A DNA stretch of 64,000 nt from SZUA-309 sp965230005 (GCA_965230005.1 OZ245934.1:2542001-2606000), one strand, 5' to 3'; shown: positions 10,752-19,989, counted from the first letter of the stretch. Made by a program: numbers and translations. The notes: generated by a model from the sequence alone, not told the origin.

Positions 10752-11823
10752 TTTCCGCCTCCCAGGCCGCTCGGAGGACGAGGGCGAGCATGGCGCAACA
10801 GACGATGAGGCTGTTCCCACCGTAGCTGACAAAGGGCAGGGTGAGGCCTTTCGTGGGCAGCACGCCCGTGTTCACACCGAAACTCACCAGCGCCTGAAAG
10901 CCGAGCATGAGTGCCACGCCATAAACCAGATAGGCGGCAAAGCGCTGCTCCTGCTCCAGAGCCTGGCGACCGACGCGCAGCATCCGGAGCACCAGGTAGG
11001 TGAAGAGCGCGATGACCAGTACCGCTCCGACAAGACCCAGCTCTTCCGCCACAACGGCGTAGATGAAGTCCGTTTCCGCCTCCGGCAGGTAGAACTTCTG
11101 AATGCCCTCACCGAGACCGAGACCGAAGGTTTCACCGCGGCCGAAGGCGATGAGCGACTGTACGAGCTGATAGCCGCCGTTGTTCGGGTCCGCCCAGGGA
11201 TCGAGAAAGCCGAGCACCCGCGCCATGCGGTAGGGCTCCAGATAAACGAGCAGCGTCAGGCCCGAGAGCCCGACAAGGGCGATGAGCAGATAGTGGCGCA
11301 AACGGGCGCCGGCGAGAAACAGGAGCGCCGACGCGGCGGCAAGAATCACCACGGCGGTACCGAAGTCCGGCTGCGCCAGCAGCAGCACGGCGACCATCCC
11401 GACCATCGCCAGCGGCTTCAGGAGCGCCAGCGTGTCGTCGGCGATTTCTTCGTGGAACCGCGCCAGGTAGCCGGCAAGGTAGATCAGCAGGAAAAACTTC
11501 GCGGTCTCGGCCGGCTGCAGGGTAAAGCCGCCGAGCGGGATCCAGCGCTGGGCGCCGTTCGCTTCAAGACCGATACCAGGCACGAGCACCAGGGAACAGA
11601 GCACGGCAGCCGCCAGCCAGGCGAGCCGGTAGACGGACTGCCAGAAGACCAGTGGAATGAGCATGACCACCGTGAAGCCCGCCAGCGCCAGGAGCAGGAA
11701 AACCACCTGCCTGGGCAGCAGCGCCGGGTCCACGGCAATGCCCGTGGAAGTCACCATGACGGTACCGAGCGCCAGAATCAGTAGCCAGCAGAGGAGCAGC
11801 GATGTGTCCAGCCGCTCGATCAT
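10744..11823 (-). CDS. ftsW: FtsW, septal peptidoglycan glycosyltransferase (SEDS family)
   Basis: FtsW polymerises lipid II at the septum together with FtsI. The 359-residue polytopic protein has about ten membrane segments and the SEDS signatures: NGAQRWIPLGGFTLQPAE in the middle, DFIYAVVAEELGLVG, and a C-terminal TGVLPTKGLTLPFVSYGGNS. The start ATG at 11823 overlaps the murD stop (ATGA). Its stop overlaps the murC start, so the murG usually found between them is missing. Confidence 0.97.
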   Translation of the reverse strand: MIERLDTSLLLCWLLILALGTVMVTSTGIAVDPALLPRQVVFLLLALAGFTVVMLIPLVFWQSVYRLAWLAAAVLCSLVLVPGIGLEANGAQRWIPLGGFTLQPAETAKFFLLIYLAGYLARFHEEIADDTLALLKPLAMVGMVAVLLLAQPDFGTAVVILAAASALLFLAGARLRHYLLIALVGLSGLTLLVYLEPYRMARVLGFLDPWADPNNGGYQLVQSLIAFGRGETFGLGLGEGIQKFYLPEAETDFIYAVVAEELGLVGAVLVIALFTYLVLRMLRVGRQALEQEQRFAAYLVYGVALMLGFQALVSFGVNTGVLPTKGLTLPFVSYGGNSLIVCCAMLALVLRAAWEAENG

Positions 11824-13172
11824 GCCGCCAGTGCCTCCACAGCGCGCGTGAAGTGTTCACCGCGGGCGGCAAAATTCGGGTACATGTCGAGGCTCGCACA
11901 GGCGGGTGAAAGGAGCACCAGATCTCCGGGCCTGGCCATCTCCGCCGCCTTCGCGACAGCTTCGTCGAGGTTGGCAACTTCGTGGACATCGGCGACGCTG
12001 CCCAGAGCGGCGGCCAGCGCCGGTGCATCCTGACCCAGCAGCACCAACGCCCGCACGTGCCGACCAACGAGCGTTTTGAGGGGCCGGAAGTCCGCCCCTT
12101 TACCGTCACCACCGGCAATGAGCACGATGCGACCATCACCCTCGAGGATGGCACCGAGGCCAGCCAGGGCCGCCTCCGTGGCACCGACGTTCGTCGCCTT
12201 CGAATCGTTCACATAGGCCACGCCGTTGCGCTCGCCAACCCGTTCGCAGCGATGGGGCAGGCCCGCATAACTCTGTGCGCCCCGGGCAAGATCTTCGATC
12301 GCCGCCCCGGCAGCCGCAGCCAGCGCCATGGCCGCAAGCGCGTTCTGCTCGTTGTGGGTGCCTGCAATCGGCAGCGCCGCAGCACGCAGCACGGGCTCGA
12401 GCCCGCGAACGAGCCAGCGTTCACCGCCTTCCTGGCGCACGCCCCAGTCGCTCGCCGAGACCGGGGCATCGTCGCCGAAGGAAACGAAGGGTACCTCCGC
12501 CGGTGGATAGGTCGTCTGCTCACCCCGGTGCACCACCGCCAGATCACAATCCCGGTAGATGCGCTGCTTCGCCGCGAGATAAGCGGCCATGTCACCATGC
12601 CGGTCGAGGTGATCTTCCGTGAGATTCAGAATCGTCGCGGCACGGAAATGGTGGGCTGCCGTCCGCTCGAGTTGAAAGCTCGATAGCTCGAGCACATAGA
12701 TCTCAGCCGCCTGATCCAGCAGATCGAGCGCCGGTTCGCCGAGATTGCCGCCGGCCACGGCCTTACGGCCTGCCGTTCTGAGCAGGTGGCCGACCAGCGA
12801 GGTGACCGTACTTTTTCCGTTCGTACCGGTCACCGCGAGGATCGGAGCCGTGGCCGCCTCGCAGAAGAGGTCAATGTCGCTCACGACGGGCAGCGACGCC
12901 GATCGCCCTGCCAGCAGCGCATCATGGAGCGCGACACCCGGGCTCAATACAACGCGCTCGGCTTGCGTGTAATCCACCGCGCTCACACCCAGCTCGCAAC
13001 GCACGCGGGGAAACTCGGCTTCGAGGGTTTCGAGTCCCGGCGGCTGCGCACGGCTGTCGACGACCCTGATCCGCGCCGGATCCATCCGCGATGCCAGAAA
13101 GCGCACGCAGGACAGTCCCGTGACGCCGAGACCAACGACGATCTGTTCCCGCTGTCCTGTCATGGCACTCAT
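11820..13172 (-). CDS. murD: MurD, UDP-N-acetylmuramoyl-L-alanine--D-glutamate ligase
   Basis: MurD adds D-Glu to UDP-MurNAc-L-Ala. The 450-residue product has the N-terminal GLGVTGLSCVRFL dinucleotide-type loop, the ATP loop GTNGKSTVTS, the substrate-region LNLTEDHLDRH, and a C-terminal domain with NDSKATNVGAT and LLSPACASLDMY. The start ATG at 13172 overlaps the mraY stop by 4 bp (ATGA), so expression is translationally coupled to it. Confidence 0.97.
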   Translation of the reverse strand: MSAMTGQREQIVVGLGVTGLSCVRFLASRMDPARIRVVDSRAQPPGLETLEAEFPRVRCELGVSAVDYTQAERVVLSPGVALHDALLAGRSASLPVVSDIDLFCEAATAPILAVTGTNGKSTVTSLVGHLLRTAGRKAVAGGNLGEPALDLLDQAAEIYVLELSSFQLERTAAHHFRAATILNLTEDHLDRHGDMAAYLAAKQRIYRDCDLAVVHRGEQTTYPPAEVPFVSFGDDAPVSASDWGVRQEGGERWLVRGLEPVLRAAALPIAGTHNEQNALAAMALAAAAGAAIEDLARGAQSYAGLPHRCERVGERNGVAYVNDSKATNVGATEAALAGLGAILEGDGRIVLIAGGDGKGADFRPLKTLVGRHVRALVLLGQDAPALAAALGSVADVHEVANLDEAVAKAAEMARPGDLVLLSPACASLDMYPNFAARGEHFTRAVEALAA

Positions 13173-14251
13173 CGCAGCTTCAGCGTCGACAGCCCGATCA
13201 ACACCAGCACGAGGGTGATGATCCAGAAACGAACGATGACCCGTGGCTCGGGCCAGCCCTTGAGCTCGAAATGATGATGAATGGGCGCCATTCGAAAGAT
13301 GCGTTTCCCCGTGAGCCGGAAGGAGGCCACCTGCAGAATCACGGAGACGGTTTCCAGGACGAAGAGCCCGCCCATGATGAACAGCACGATTTCATGCCGG
13401 ACGATGACGGCTACCACGCCGAGGGCGGCGCCGAGGGCCAGCGCGCCCACATCCCCCATGAAAACCTGCGCCGGATAGGTGTTGAACCAGAGAAAACCGA
13501 GACCGGCGCCGATCAGCGCCCCGCAGAACACGGCCAGCTCACCGGCGTCGGGAATGTAGGGGATCTGCAGATAGCCGCTGAACTCGACGTGCCCCACGAG
13601 ATAGGCGATGAGCCCCAGGGCAGCGCCGACCATAACCGTGGGCAGAATCGCCAGCCCGTCGAGGCCATCGGTGAGGTTCACGGCGTTGCTCGTGCCAACG
13701 ATCACGAAGTAGGTGAGAAACAGGAAGCCGATGCCTAAGGGAATCGCCACTTCCTTGAAAAACGGCACGATGAGCTCGGTCTCTGCAGGCAGCGACGCCG
13801 TCTGATAGAGGAAGACGGCTGCGGCGATGCCGGCCACCGACTGCCAGAAGTACTTCCAGCGGGCGATGAGGCCCTGACTGTTCTTGCGCGAGAGCTTCAG
13901 ATAGTCGTCCGCCCAGCCGATGGCGCCAAAGGCGAGCGTCACGAGCAGCACGGTCCAGACATAGCGGTTGCTCAGGTCACCCCAAGCGAGCGTGGTGATG
14001 AGAATCACGATGAGAATCAGGGCACCGCCCATTGTGGGCGTGCCGGCCTTGCTGAAGTGGCTCTCGGGACCGTCTTCACGAACGGTCTGGCCGATCTGAT
14101 AGTGGCTGAGCCGCTCGATCACATAGGGGCCGATGAGCAGCGACATGGCCAGGGCCGTAACGACGCTGACCATGGTCCGGAAGGTCAGATACTGAAACAC
14201 CGCGAAGCCGGAGATGTACTGCGACAGGTATTCGGTCAGCCAGAGCAGCAT
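13169..14251 (-). CDS. mraY: MraY, phospho-N-acetylmuramoyl-pentapeptide transferase
   Basis: MraY moves phospho-MurNAc-pentapeptide to undecaprenyl phosphate, making lipid I in the inner membrane. The 360 residues form ten predicted membrane segments. Signature motifs are the DDYLK aspartate pair, NAVNLTDGLDGLA, FMGDVGALALG, and the HHHFE loop. The ATG at 14251 (MLLWLTEYLSQY) is chosen; a longer in-frame reading would overlap murE heavily. It lies 1 nt after the murE stop. In most gammaproteobacteria murF stands between murE and mraY; here there is no room for it. Confidence 0.98.
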   Translation of the reverse strand: MLLWLTEYLSQYISGFAVFQYLTFRTMVSVVTALAMSLLIGPYVIERLSHYQIGQTVREDGPESHFSKAGTPTMGGALILIVILITTLAWGDLSNRYVWTVLLVTLAFGAIGWADDYLKLSRKNSQGLIARWKYFWQSVAGIAAAVFLYQTASLPAETELIVPFFKEVAIPLGIGFLFLTYFVIVGTSNAVNLTDGLDGLAILPTVMVGAALGLIAYLVGHVEFSGYLQIPYIPDAGELAVFCGALIGAGLGFLWFNTYPAQVFMGDVGALALGAALGVVAVIVRHEIVLFIMGGLFVLETVSVILQVASFRLTGKRIFRMAPIHHHFELKGWPEPRVIVRFWIITLVLVLIGLSTLKLR

Positions 14252-14252
14252 C

Positions 14253-15755
14253 TCAGTGATTCTCCTCGATGTCTTCCCGGCGCGGCGACCGCCCGGCGGC
14301 AAGATCTGCTGCGACCTGCCGGTCGCTGAAGGGCAGCCGCTCACCGGCAACTTCCTGATAGTCCTCGTGACCCTTTCCAGCGATCACGACCAGGTCGTCG
14401 GGACCGGCAGCCGCAACGGCCGCTTCGATGGCCGCCAGCCGGTCGACCTCGACCTCGACGACGCCGTCGGCCGGTACGCCGGCGAGCATGTCCTCGATGA
14501 TGGCACCGGGTTCTTCGCTGCGCGGATTGTCGCTCGTGAACCAGACCACGTCCGCATGGGCGCAGGCGGCGGCAGCCATCTCGGGGCGTTTGCCTCGATC
14601 CCGATCGCCGCCGCAGCCGCACACGCAGAGAATGCGACCACGCCGGTGCGGGGCGAGCGCCTGGAGCATCTTCTCCAGGGCATCGGGGGTGTGGGCATAG
14701 TCCACGAGCAGCGTGCGCTGCCCCGGGAAAAACTCCATGCGACCCGGCACGGCGGTGAGCGTGGCAAGGGCCGCAGTGACCTCGGAAAAAGGCTTACCCG
14801 CCGCGCAAAGTACCGCCAGCGCAGCAACCGCATTGGCCACGGAAAAATCGCCAAAGAGCGGGAGCTCGAAGGATCCCGCACCCCAGGGTGTGGTCAGGGC
14901 CCCGCGCACGCCGGTGCTGTGAAACTCGAGATCGGACCAGCGCACGTCTGCGTCCGGACGACTGCCGTAGACGAATACGGGCACGTTCCCCGCCAGTTGC
15001 TGCGCCAGGCTGCGGCCGAAGCCATCATCGCCATTCACCACCGTGCCGCGCAGGCCCGGGAATCGGAACAGCCGGGCCTTGGCTGCACCGTAGGCTTCGA
15101 AGGTGCCGTGGTAATCCAGATGGTCACGGGAAAGATTGCTGAACACGGCAAAGTCGAAGCTCACGCCGTCCACCCGGTGCTGATCGAGGGCGTGGGAGCT
15201 CACCTCGAGGACCGCCCAGGCGCAACCCGAATCCTCGAGTGCGGCAAGGCGGCGCTGCACGTTGATGGCGCTTTCCGTCGTCAGCGCACTCGACGCCAGC
15301 GCCCCAGGTCGTCCCCAGCCGATGGTGCCGAGGTAGCCTGCTGGCTCACCAAGCCGCTCGGCCAGCTCAGCGACGAAGCAGGCGATCGAGGTTTTACCAT
15401 TGGTCCCCGTCACACCCACACTCGTCAGCCGCTGCGAGGGATCGCCGAACACCCGGCCCGCCAGTGCGCTCCGGGCCGTCTTGAGGTCTTCCACAAGCAG
15501 AACCGGGCCGGCTGCCTCGGCAACGTCGCGTTCGGCGAGCACGGCAACGGCCCCAGCCTCGAGTGCCGCCTTCGCATAGCGGTGTCCGTCTGCCGCCTGC
15601 CCAGCCACGGCAACGAACACGTCACCCGGCGCCACGGCCCGGGAGTCGTCTGTGATACCCGTCACCGGCAGCGACAGCATTTCGGCCAGGTCACCCCCTG
15701 GTGCACTGACCGTGAATCCGTCGAGAAGATCTCTGAGCATCAGTGCCGCGCCCAT
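14253..15755 (-). CDS. murE: MurE, UDP-MurNAc-tripeptide synthetase (meso-diaminopimelate adding)
   Basis: MurE adds the third stem residue. The 500-residue protein has the Mur ligase domains in order: an N-terminal UDP-binding domain, the ATP loop GTNGKTSIACF, and a C-terminal domain. The D409-NPR412 motif is the signature of meso-diaminopimelate specificity. The length is that of MurE alone, so it is not a MurE-MurF fusion. The ATG at 15755 overlaps the ftsI stop by one base (TGATG). Confidence 0.97.
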   Translation of the reverse strand: MGAALMLRDLLDGFTVSAPGGDLAEMLSLPVTGITDDSRAVAPGDVFVAVAGQAADGHRYAKAALEAGAVAVLAERDVAEAAGPVLLVEDLKTARSALAGRVFGDPSQRLTSVGVTGTNGKTSIACFVAELAERLGEPAGYLGTIGWGRPGALASSALTTESAINVQRRLAALEDSGCAWAVLEVSSHALDQHRVDGVSFDFAVFSNLSRDHLDYHGTFEAYGAAKARLFRFPGLRGTVVNGDDGFGRSLAQQLAGNVPVFVYGSRPDADVRWSDLEFHSTGVRGALTTPWGAGSFELPLFGDFSVANAVAALAVLCAAGKPFSEVTAALATLTAVPGRMEFFPGQRTLLVDYAHTPDALEKMLQALAPHRRGRILCVCGCGGDRDRGKRPEMAAAACAHADVVWFTSDNPRSEEPGAIIEDMLAGVPADGVVEVEVDRLAAIEAAVAAAGPDDLVVIAGKGHEDYQEVAGERLPFSDRQVAADLAAGRSPRREDIEENH

Positions 15756-17419
15756 CAGACACCCACTCCGGCAAACTCCTGCTCCGGGCGAGCGTCCGGC
15801 GGTATGCCGAGGAGATGCATGGTGCGCGCCATGACCCGGCCGAACACCGGCGCGGCGACCTTGCCGCCGGAGAAGTCTTCACCCTGAGGCTCATCGATGA
15901 GCACCACGGTGACAATACGCGGCGCCGTCGCTGGCGCCATACCGGCAAACCAGGCGGCATGTTGACCGTCGTCATAAGCTCCGGCGACCACTTTGCGGAT
16001 CGTGCCGGTCTTTCCGGCTACCCGGAAACCTTCAATGTGCGCACCGGGAGCCGTGCCGCCGCGGGCGGTCACCCCTTCCATCATCTCCACCACCTGCCGC
16101 ACGAGACGCTCGTCGAAGACCCGATAGCCGGCTGGCGCCTGCGCCTGGCGCAGCACGCTGACCGGCCGGCGGATGCCGCCGTTGGCGAGCATCATGTAGG
16201 CATCAGCGAGCTGCAGCGGCGTGATCGCCAGTCCGTAACCATAGGCAAGGGTCGTGTGGGCAATCGGTCGCTCGAGCCCATCGTCCGTGAGCTTGCCAAC
16301 CACCTCGCCGTGAAGGCCCGTGCCGAGGTACTCGCCGACACCGGCTTCGCTCAGAACGTCGAATACGGCCCGCTCGCCGAGATCCAGGGCGACCCTGGCG
16401 ATGGCAGTCTGGCTGGATTTCTTCAGCGCCGTTTCCAGGGTGATGTCACCACGCTCCGCGGGATCGTGCACGCGCTTACGGCCGATGTAGAACGGCGACG
16501 TGTCGATCATCGTCTGGCGCTGGTAGCGACCGCTCTTCAGCGCGGCGAGGATCGTAAAAGGCTTCATGGTCGAGCCGGGCTCGTAGATGTCCGTTGCCGC
16601 GCGGTTTCGCAGCCCTTCGAGACTTGCCACAGGCTCATTGGGATTGAAGGCCGGCTGGTTGACGAGGGCCAGGATTTCTCCGCTTGCCACGTCGAGCATC
16701 ACCAGCGAGCCCGCCTTGGCCCGGTGGCTCTGCACGGCGGACTTCAGTTCGCGGTAGGCAAGGAACTGCAGCCTGAGGTCGAGGCTCAAGGTCAGGTCTG
16801 CGCCGAATCGAGCTGGGTCCGCGTAGTCGAGCTCTTTGATGACCTGGCCGCTGCGGTCCTTCAGAACCACCTTTCTGCCGGCCTCTCCCTGGAGCTGATC
16901 GTCAAAGGACAGTTCGATACCCTCGATACCCTGGTCATCGATGTCCGTCAGGCCGACAACGTGCGCCGTGCTTTCACCGGCCGGATAGAAACGCCGGTAT
17001 TCCTTGAGAAACCCGATACCCGGCAGATCGAGGCTGGCCAGCTCATCGGCGACGTCCATGGAAACTCCGCGCGCCAGGTACAGAAAGCGGCTGCCGCGAT
17101 GCTGCTCGAGGCGCCGCTGCAGGCGCTGGCAATCGAGCTCGAGGGTCGCACAGAGCGCACGTCGATCCGCCGCCTCGAGCTCGCCTTCCCGAAGATTGGC
17201 GTAGACGGCCATGACCGGCGTACTCACCGCCAGCGGCTCACCGAAGCGGTCGTAGATGACGCCGCGGTGTGCCGGGATTTCCTGGGACTTGATGGAACGC
17301 CGCTCGCCCTGGTCGATGAGGAACTGGCGTTCCGTGACATTGAGGTAAACGACGCGCGCCACGAGCCCCAGCCCCGCCAGGAGGAAGAAGGCGACCAGGG
17401 TGAAATGCCGCCAGGCCAT
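15755..17419 (-). CDS. ftsI: FtsI (PBP3), septal peptidoglycan transpeptidase
   Basis: FtsI cross-links septal peptidoglycan and pairs with FtsW. The 554-residue class B penicillin-binding protein has an N-terminal membrane anchor (about residues 7-26), the pedestal domain with the HRGVIYDRFGEPLA box, and a transpeptidase domain. The nucleophile motif is S283-T-M-K286 and the third motif is K470-T-G472. The second motif, normally Ser-x-Asn, reads S335-S336-Q337 (codon CAG at 16411-16409), an unusual change discussed in the findings. The ATG at 17419 is preferred to an in-frame TTG one codon upstream. It overlaps the ftsL stop (TGATG). Confidence 0.96.
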   Translation of the reverse strand: MAWRHFTLVAFFLLAGLGLVARVVYLNVTERQFLIDQGERRSIKSQEIPAHRGVIYDRFGEPLAVSTPVMAVYANLREGELEAADRRALCATLELDCQRLQRRLEQHRGSRFLYLARGVSMDVADELASLDLPGIGFLKEYRRFYPAGESTAHVVGLTDIDDQGIEGIELSFDDQLQGEAGRKVVLKDRSGQVIKELDYADPARFGADLTLSLDLRLQFLAYRELKSAVQSHRAKAGSLVMLDVASGEILALVNQPAFNPNEPVASLEGLRNRAATDIYEPGSTMKPFTILAALKSGRYQRQTMIDTSPFYIGRKRVHDPAERGDITLETALKKSSQTAIARVALDLGERAVFDVLSEAGVGEYLGTGLHGEVVGKLTDDGLERPIAHTTLAYGYGLAITPLQLADAYMMLANGGIRRPVSVLRQAQAPAGYRVFDERLVRQVVEMMEGVTARGGTAPGAHIEGFRVAGKTGTIRKVVAGAYDDGQHAAWFAGMAPATAPRIVTVVLIDEPQGEDFSGGKVAAPVFGRVMARTMHLLGIPPDARPEQEFAGVGV

Positions 17420-17685
17420 CAACGCGCAACCCGCGTGACGTCTTCGGGGAAGGTCATACCGAGTTCTTCCTCGGCGGTCTGCTCAACCTGCTGGTAGGCG
17501 GCGACGGCCGCCAGCTCGAGCTGCAGGCGGCTGTACACGGCGACGGCCGCATCCAGGCGACCCTGCAATGCCTGCAGCGTTCGATGCTGGCCCCGCACGG
17601 CCTCCGTGGAGAATGCAACCTGGACGCCGGAGCAGACCACGAAAGCAAGGGCCGCGAGCCAACCGGCAAGGAGTCGAGCGCTCAT
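17419..17685 (-). CDS. ftsL: FtsL, small divisome coiled-coil protein
   Basis: This 88-residue bitopic protein has a short cytoplasmic tail, one membrane helix at about residues 5-25, and a periplasmic heptad-like stretch (about 30-75). Sequence similarity in FtsL is always low, so the call rests on size, topology and position between rsmH and ftsI. With FtsB and FtsQ it regulates FtsWI activity. The ATG at 17685 overlaps the rsmH stop (ATGA). Confidence 0.9.
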   Translation of the reverse strand: MSARLLAGWLAALAFVVCSGVQVAFSTEAVRGQHRTLQALQGRLDAAVAVYSRLQLELAAVAAYQQVEQTAEEELGMTFPEDVTRVAR

Positions 17686-18641
17686 GCCGCCCGCTCCAGC
17701 ACTCGCAGCGTCGCGCTCCGGGAGCGTGGATTGCGTGTGAGCTCAGCATCGCCCGGCCGCACGGCTTTGCCGACGATGCGCCCTTCGGGCGCCGCGTCGC
17801 TGGCCCGAACAGGCAGGTTCCGGGGCAACTCGGGCCCCTCCGCCAAGGCACGGAAGACGCGCTTCACGGTCCGATCCTCGAGCGAATGGAAGCTGATCAC
17901 GGCGATCCGACCACCTGGCGCGAGCCGCGCGAAGGCGGCCCGGATGCCCTGCTCGATTTCATCGAGCTCTTCGTTCACATGGATGCGTATGGCCTGGAAG
18001 CTCCGGGTGGCGGCGTCGCTCTTGCCCGCGCCGCCGCGACCCTTCGCCGGACGGCTGGGGATTGCCTGACGAATGACATCGGCAAGCGCCCGCGTGTCGT
18101 CGAAAGGCCGTTCCCGGACAATGGCGCGGCTGATCCGGCCGGCAAAGCGCTCTTCGCCGTAGCGACGCAGAACATTTGCCAGCTCCTCCGCGGAGGCACT
18201 GTTCAACCATTGCTCCGCGGGCGCCCCGGAGGTCGGATCCATTCGCATGTCGATGGGTCCGGCATCCCGAAAACTGAAGCCCCGCTGTGGGTCATCGAGC
18301 TGGGGCGAAGACACACCGAGATCCATGATGACGCCGGCGACGGCGTCGATGTGCAGCTTATCGAGGACGCCCGCCAGCTCAGAGAAGCGGGCATGATGGA
18401 TCGACAGGCGCGGGTCCTCTGCGGCCAGCTCTTCGCCGGCCGCGAGCGCTTCGGGATCGCGATCGATGGCGATCAGGCGGCCGCTGTCGCCGAGCCGTTC
18501 GAGCAATGCACGGCTGTGTCCGCCGCGACCGAAGGTCGCATCGACATAAACGGCATCGTCCTGCTCTACCCCGTCTGCCTTGGGAATCACCAGCTCGATC
18601 GTCTCCTTGCAAAGAACCGGTTCGTGGGTGTGCGTGTTCAA
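17682..18641 (-). CDS. rsmH: RsmH (MraW), 16S rRNA m4C1402 methyltransferase
   Basis: RsmH adds the N4-methyl group to C1402 in the ribosomal P site using S-adenosylmethionine. The 319-residue product shows the family opening HEPVLCKETIELV, the SAM-binding DATFGRGGHSRALLE, the PQLDDPQRGFSF box, and a late VISFHSLEDRTVKR motif. The apparent start is TTG at 18641, overlapping the mraZ stop as TTGA, so translation is probably coupled to mraZ. Confidence 0.97.
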   Translation of the reverse strand: MNTHTHEPVLCKETIELVIPKADGVEQDDAVYVDATFGRGGHSRALLERLGDSGRLIAIDRDPEALAAGEELAAEDPRLSIHHARFSELAGVLDKLHIDAVAGVIMDLGVSSPQLDDPQRGFSFRDAGPIDMRMDPTSGAPAEQWLNSASAEELANVLRRYGEERFAGRISRAIVRERPFDDTRALADVIRQAIPSRPAKGRGGAGKSDAATRSFQAIRIHVNEELDEIEQGIRAAFARLAPGGRIAVISFHSLEDRTVKRVFRALAEGPELPRNLPVRASDAAPEGRIVGKAVRPGDAELTRNPRSRSATLRVLERAA

Positions 18642-19093
18642 ACGGACAGACCGGTGAACTCGTCACCATCCGTCACGAGACCGGCTTCGTCAGACAGCCA
18701 GCTCGTCGTGCGCTCATGCCAATGCGGCTCGCTCCAGAGCTCGAGCTTGTTGCCCTGCCCCACGACCACCACCTTTTTTTCGAGCTCTGCGAAGTTCCGC
18801 AGCAGGGCCGGTAAGAGCAGGCGCCCCTGGCCGTCCAGGTCGATGTCCGTTGCATTACCGATGAGCAGCCGCTGCAGGCGCCGGGCGTTCTCGGCCATGT
18901 TGGAAAGGCCCTCGAGCTTGCGCTGGACGATTTCCCATTCCTGAAGGGGATAGAGCAGCAGGCACTTTTCCCGCATGTCGATCGTGACGACGACTTTGCC
19001 GTCCGAGCCGACCATGAGGGACTCACGAAAACGGGTCGGCAGGGCCATACGCCCCTTGCCGTCGAGTGTCGCGGTGTTACTGCCCCGAAACAT
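18638..19093 (-). CDS. mraZ: MraZ, transcriptional regulator of the dcw operon
   Basis: MraZ is a ring-forming AbrB-like DNA-binding protein that represses its own operon. The 151-residue protein has two SpoVT-AbrB-type repeats, each with the DxxxR motif: LDGKGRMALP near residue 10 and DLDGQGRLLLP near residue 87. The start is ATG at 19093. It is first in the operon and is preceded by a sigma70 promoter and three spaced TGGNA boxes, the expected MraZ target. Confidence 0.97.
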   Translation of the reverse strand: MFRGSNTATLDGKGRMALPTRFRESLMVGSDGKVVVTIDMREKCLLLYPLQEWEIVQRKLEGLSNMAENARRLQRLLIGNATDIDLDGQGRLLLPALLRNFAELEKKVVVVGQGNKLELWSEPHWHERTTSWLSDEAGLVTDGDEFTGLSV

Positions 19094-19238
19094 GATCCCC
19101 GTGCGCCGCCTGCCGGCGTCGCGCTGACCCCTCCAGTTGTGGCGGGTAAATCCCGCTCTTGCCTCTGACTTCGTCTGGCTCTGTAGGTGGCGGAGCGGCC
19201 CCTCGGGGCGCCTTCAACGATGGCTCAACCGCCTGGAT

Positions 19239-19263
19239 TGCCACTTTTTTCCACAAAATGCCA
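19239..19263 (-). promoter_or_regulatory. Predicted MraZ operator: three direct repeats with 10-bp period
   Basis: Read on the minus strand the boxes are TGGCA (19263-19259), TGGAA (19253-19249) and TGGCA (19243-19239), separated by 5-bp spacers. Known MraZ operators are three or more TGGGN boxes with 5-bp spacers, so the architecture is identical but the third G is replaced. The array begins about 10 bp past the -10 element and so would cover the transcription start. Confidence 0.78.
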
Positions 19264-19272
19264 ACTTCGGAC

Positions 19273-19300
19273 ACTATAGGGTGGCAAGAAGTCCTGTCAA
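19273..19300 (-). promoter_or_regulatory. Sigma70 promoter of the dcw operon (mraZ)
   Basis: On the minus strand there is a perfect -35 TTGACA at 19300-19295, a 16-bp spacer, and -10 TATAGT at 19278-19273. It lies about 180 bp upstream of the mraZ start and directly upstream of the MraZ boxes. Confidence 0.85.
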
Positions 19301-19588
19301 CTGCATCGAACCCGTTAACTGTCGGATTCCAAAGGGTTTTTTCGTGGTTTCAGAGTGGATTTCGGAGGATAATTGTTAGTTCCCGTGGAGTAGGTCGAAC
19401 AAGCTAGAAACTACATTAAGTATGAGACGATTTGAGTATAAGGATTAAGGAAGCAATACAAAGAAGGAATAAAGACTGTTGCTGTTTCCAACGTCTGCGC
19501 GCTCCTGGCTGTCAGGCCGATCAAGCGAACCTGTCGCCACGTTACGCGAGGCTGACATGAGCCCGGATCCGGCACCTGAAAGAGCGGT

Positions 19589-19594
19589 AAAAAA
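19589..19594 (-). terminator. T-tract ending rnpB
   Basis: Six consecutive T residues on the minus strand follow immediately after the closing 3' strand of the RNase P RNA P1 helix. The helix plus U-run is the likely terminator or processing-proximal end of rnpB. Confidence 0.55.
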
Positions 19595-19983
<389 letters not shown>

Positions 19984-19989
19984 GACATC

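Larger units (their letters stand above)
19094..19594. other. Intergenic region between mraZ and rnpB
   Basis: These 501 bp contain the mraZ leader, operator and promoter (listed separately) and a distal part up to the rnpB 3' end. Bases of about 19360-19475 are clearly AT-rich against the high-GC background. On the minus strand a second possible promoter is TTTGTA (19462-19457), 16-bp spacer, TATACT (19440-19435), which would also read toward mraZ. Short open frames here have no recognisable product and partly cover rnpB, so I do not call a gene. Confidence 0.5.

Noticed and set aside
9315..10808. 497-codon open frame antisense to murC
   Set aside because: Shadow frame; murC on the other strand has full family motifs and tight operon junctions.
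14214..17497. Long plus-strand frames opposite murE and ftsI
   Set aside because: Composition is His/Arg/Gly-rich shadow sequence without recognisable domains.
17568..18944. 458-codon frame antisense to rsmH
   Set aside because: Shadow of rsmH and mraZ; no motif or start signal.
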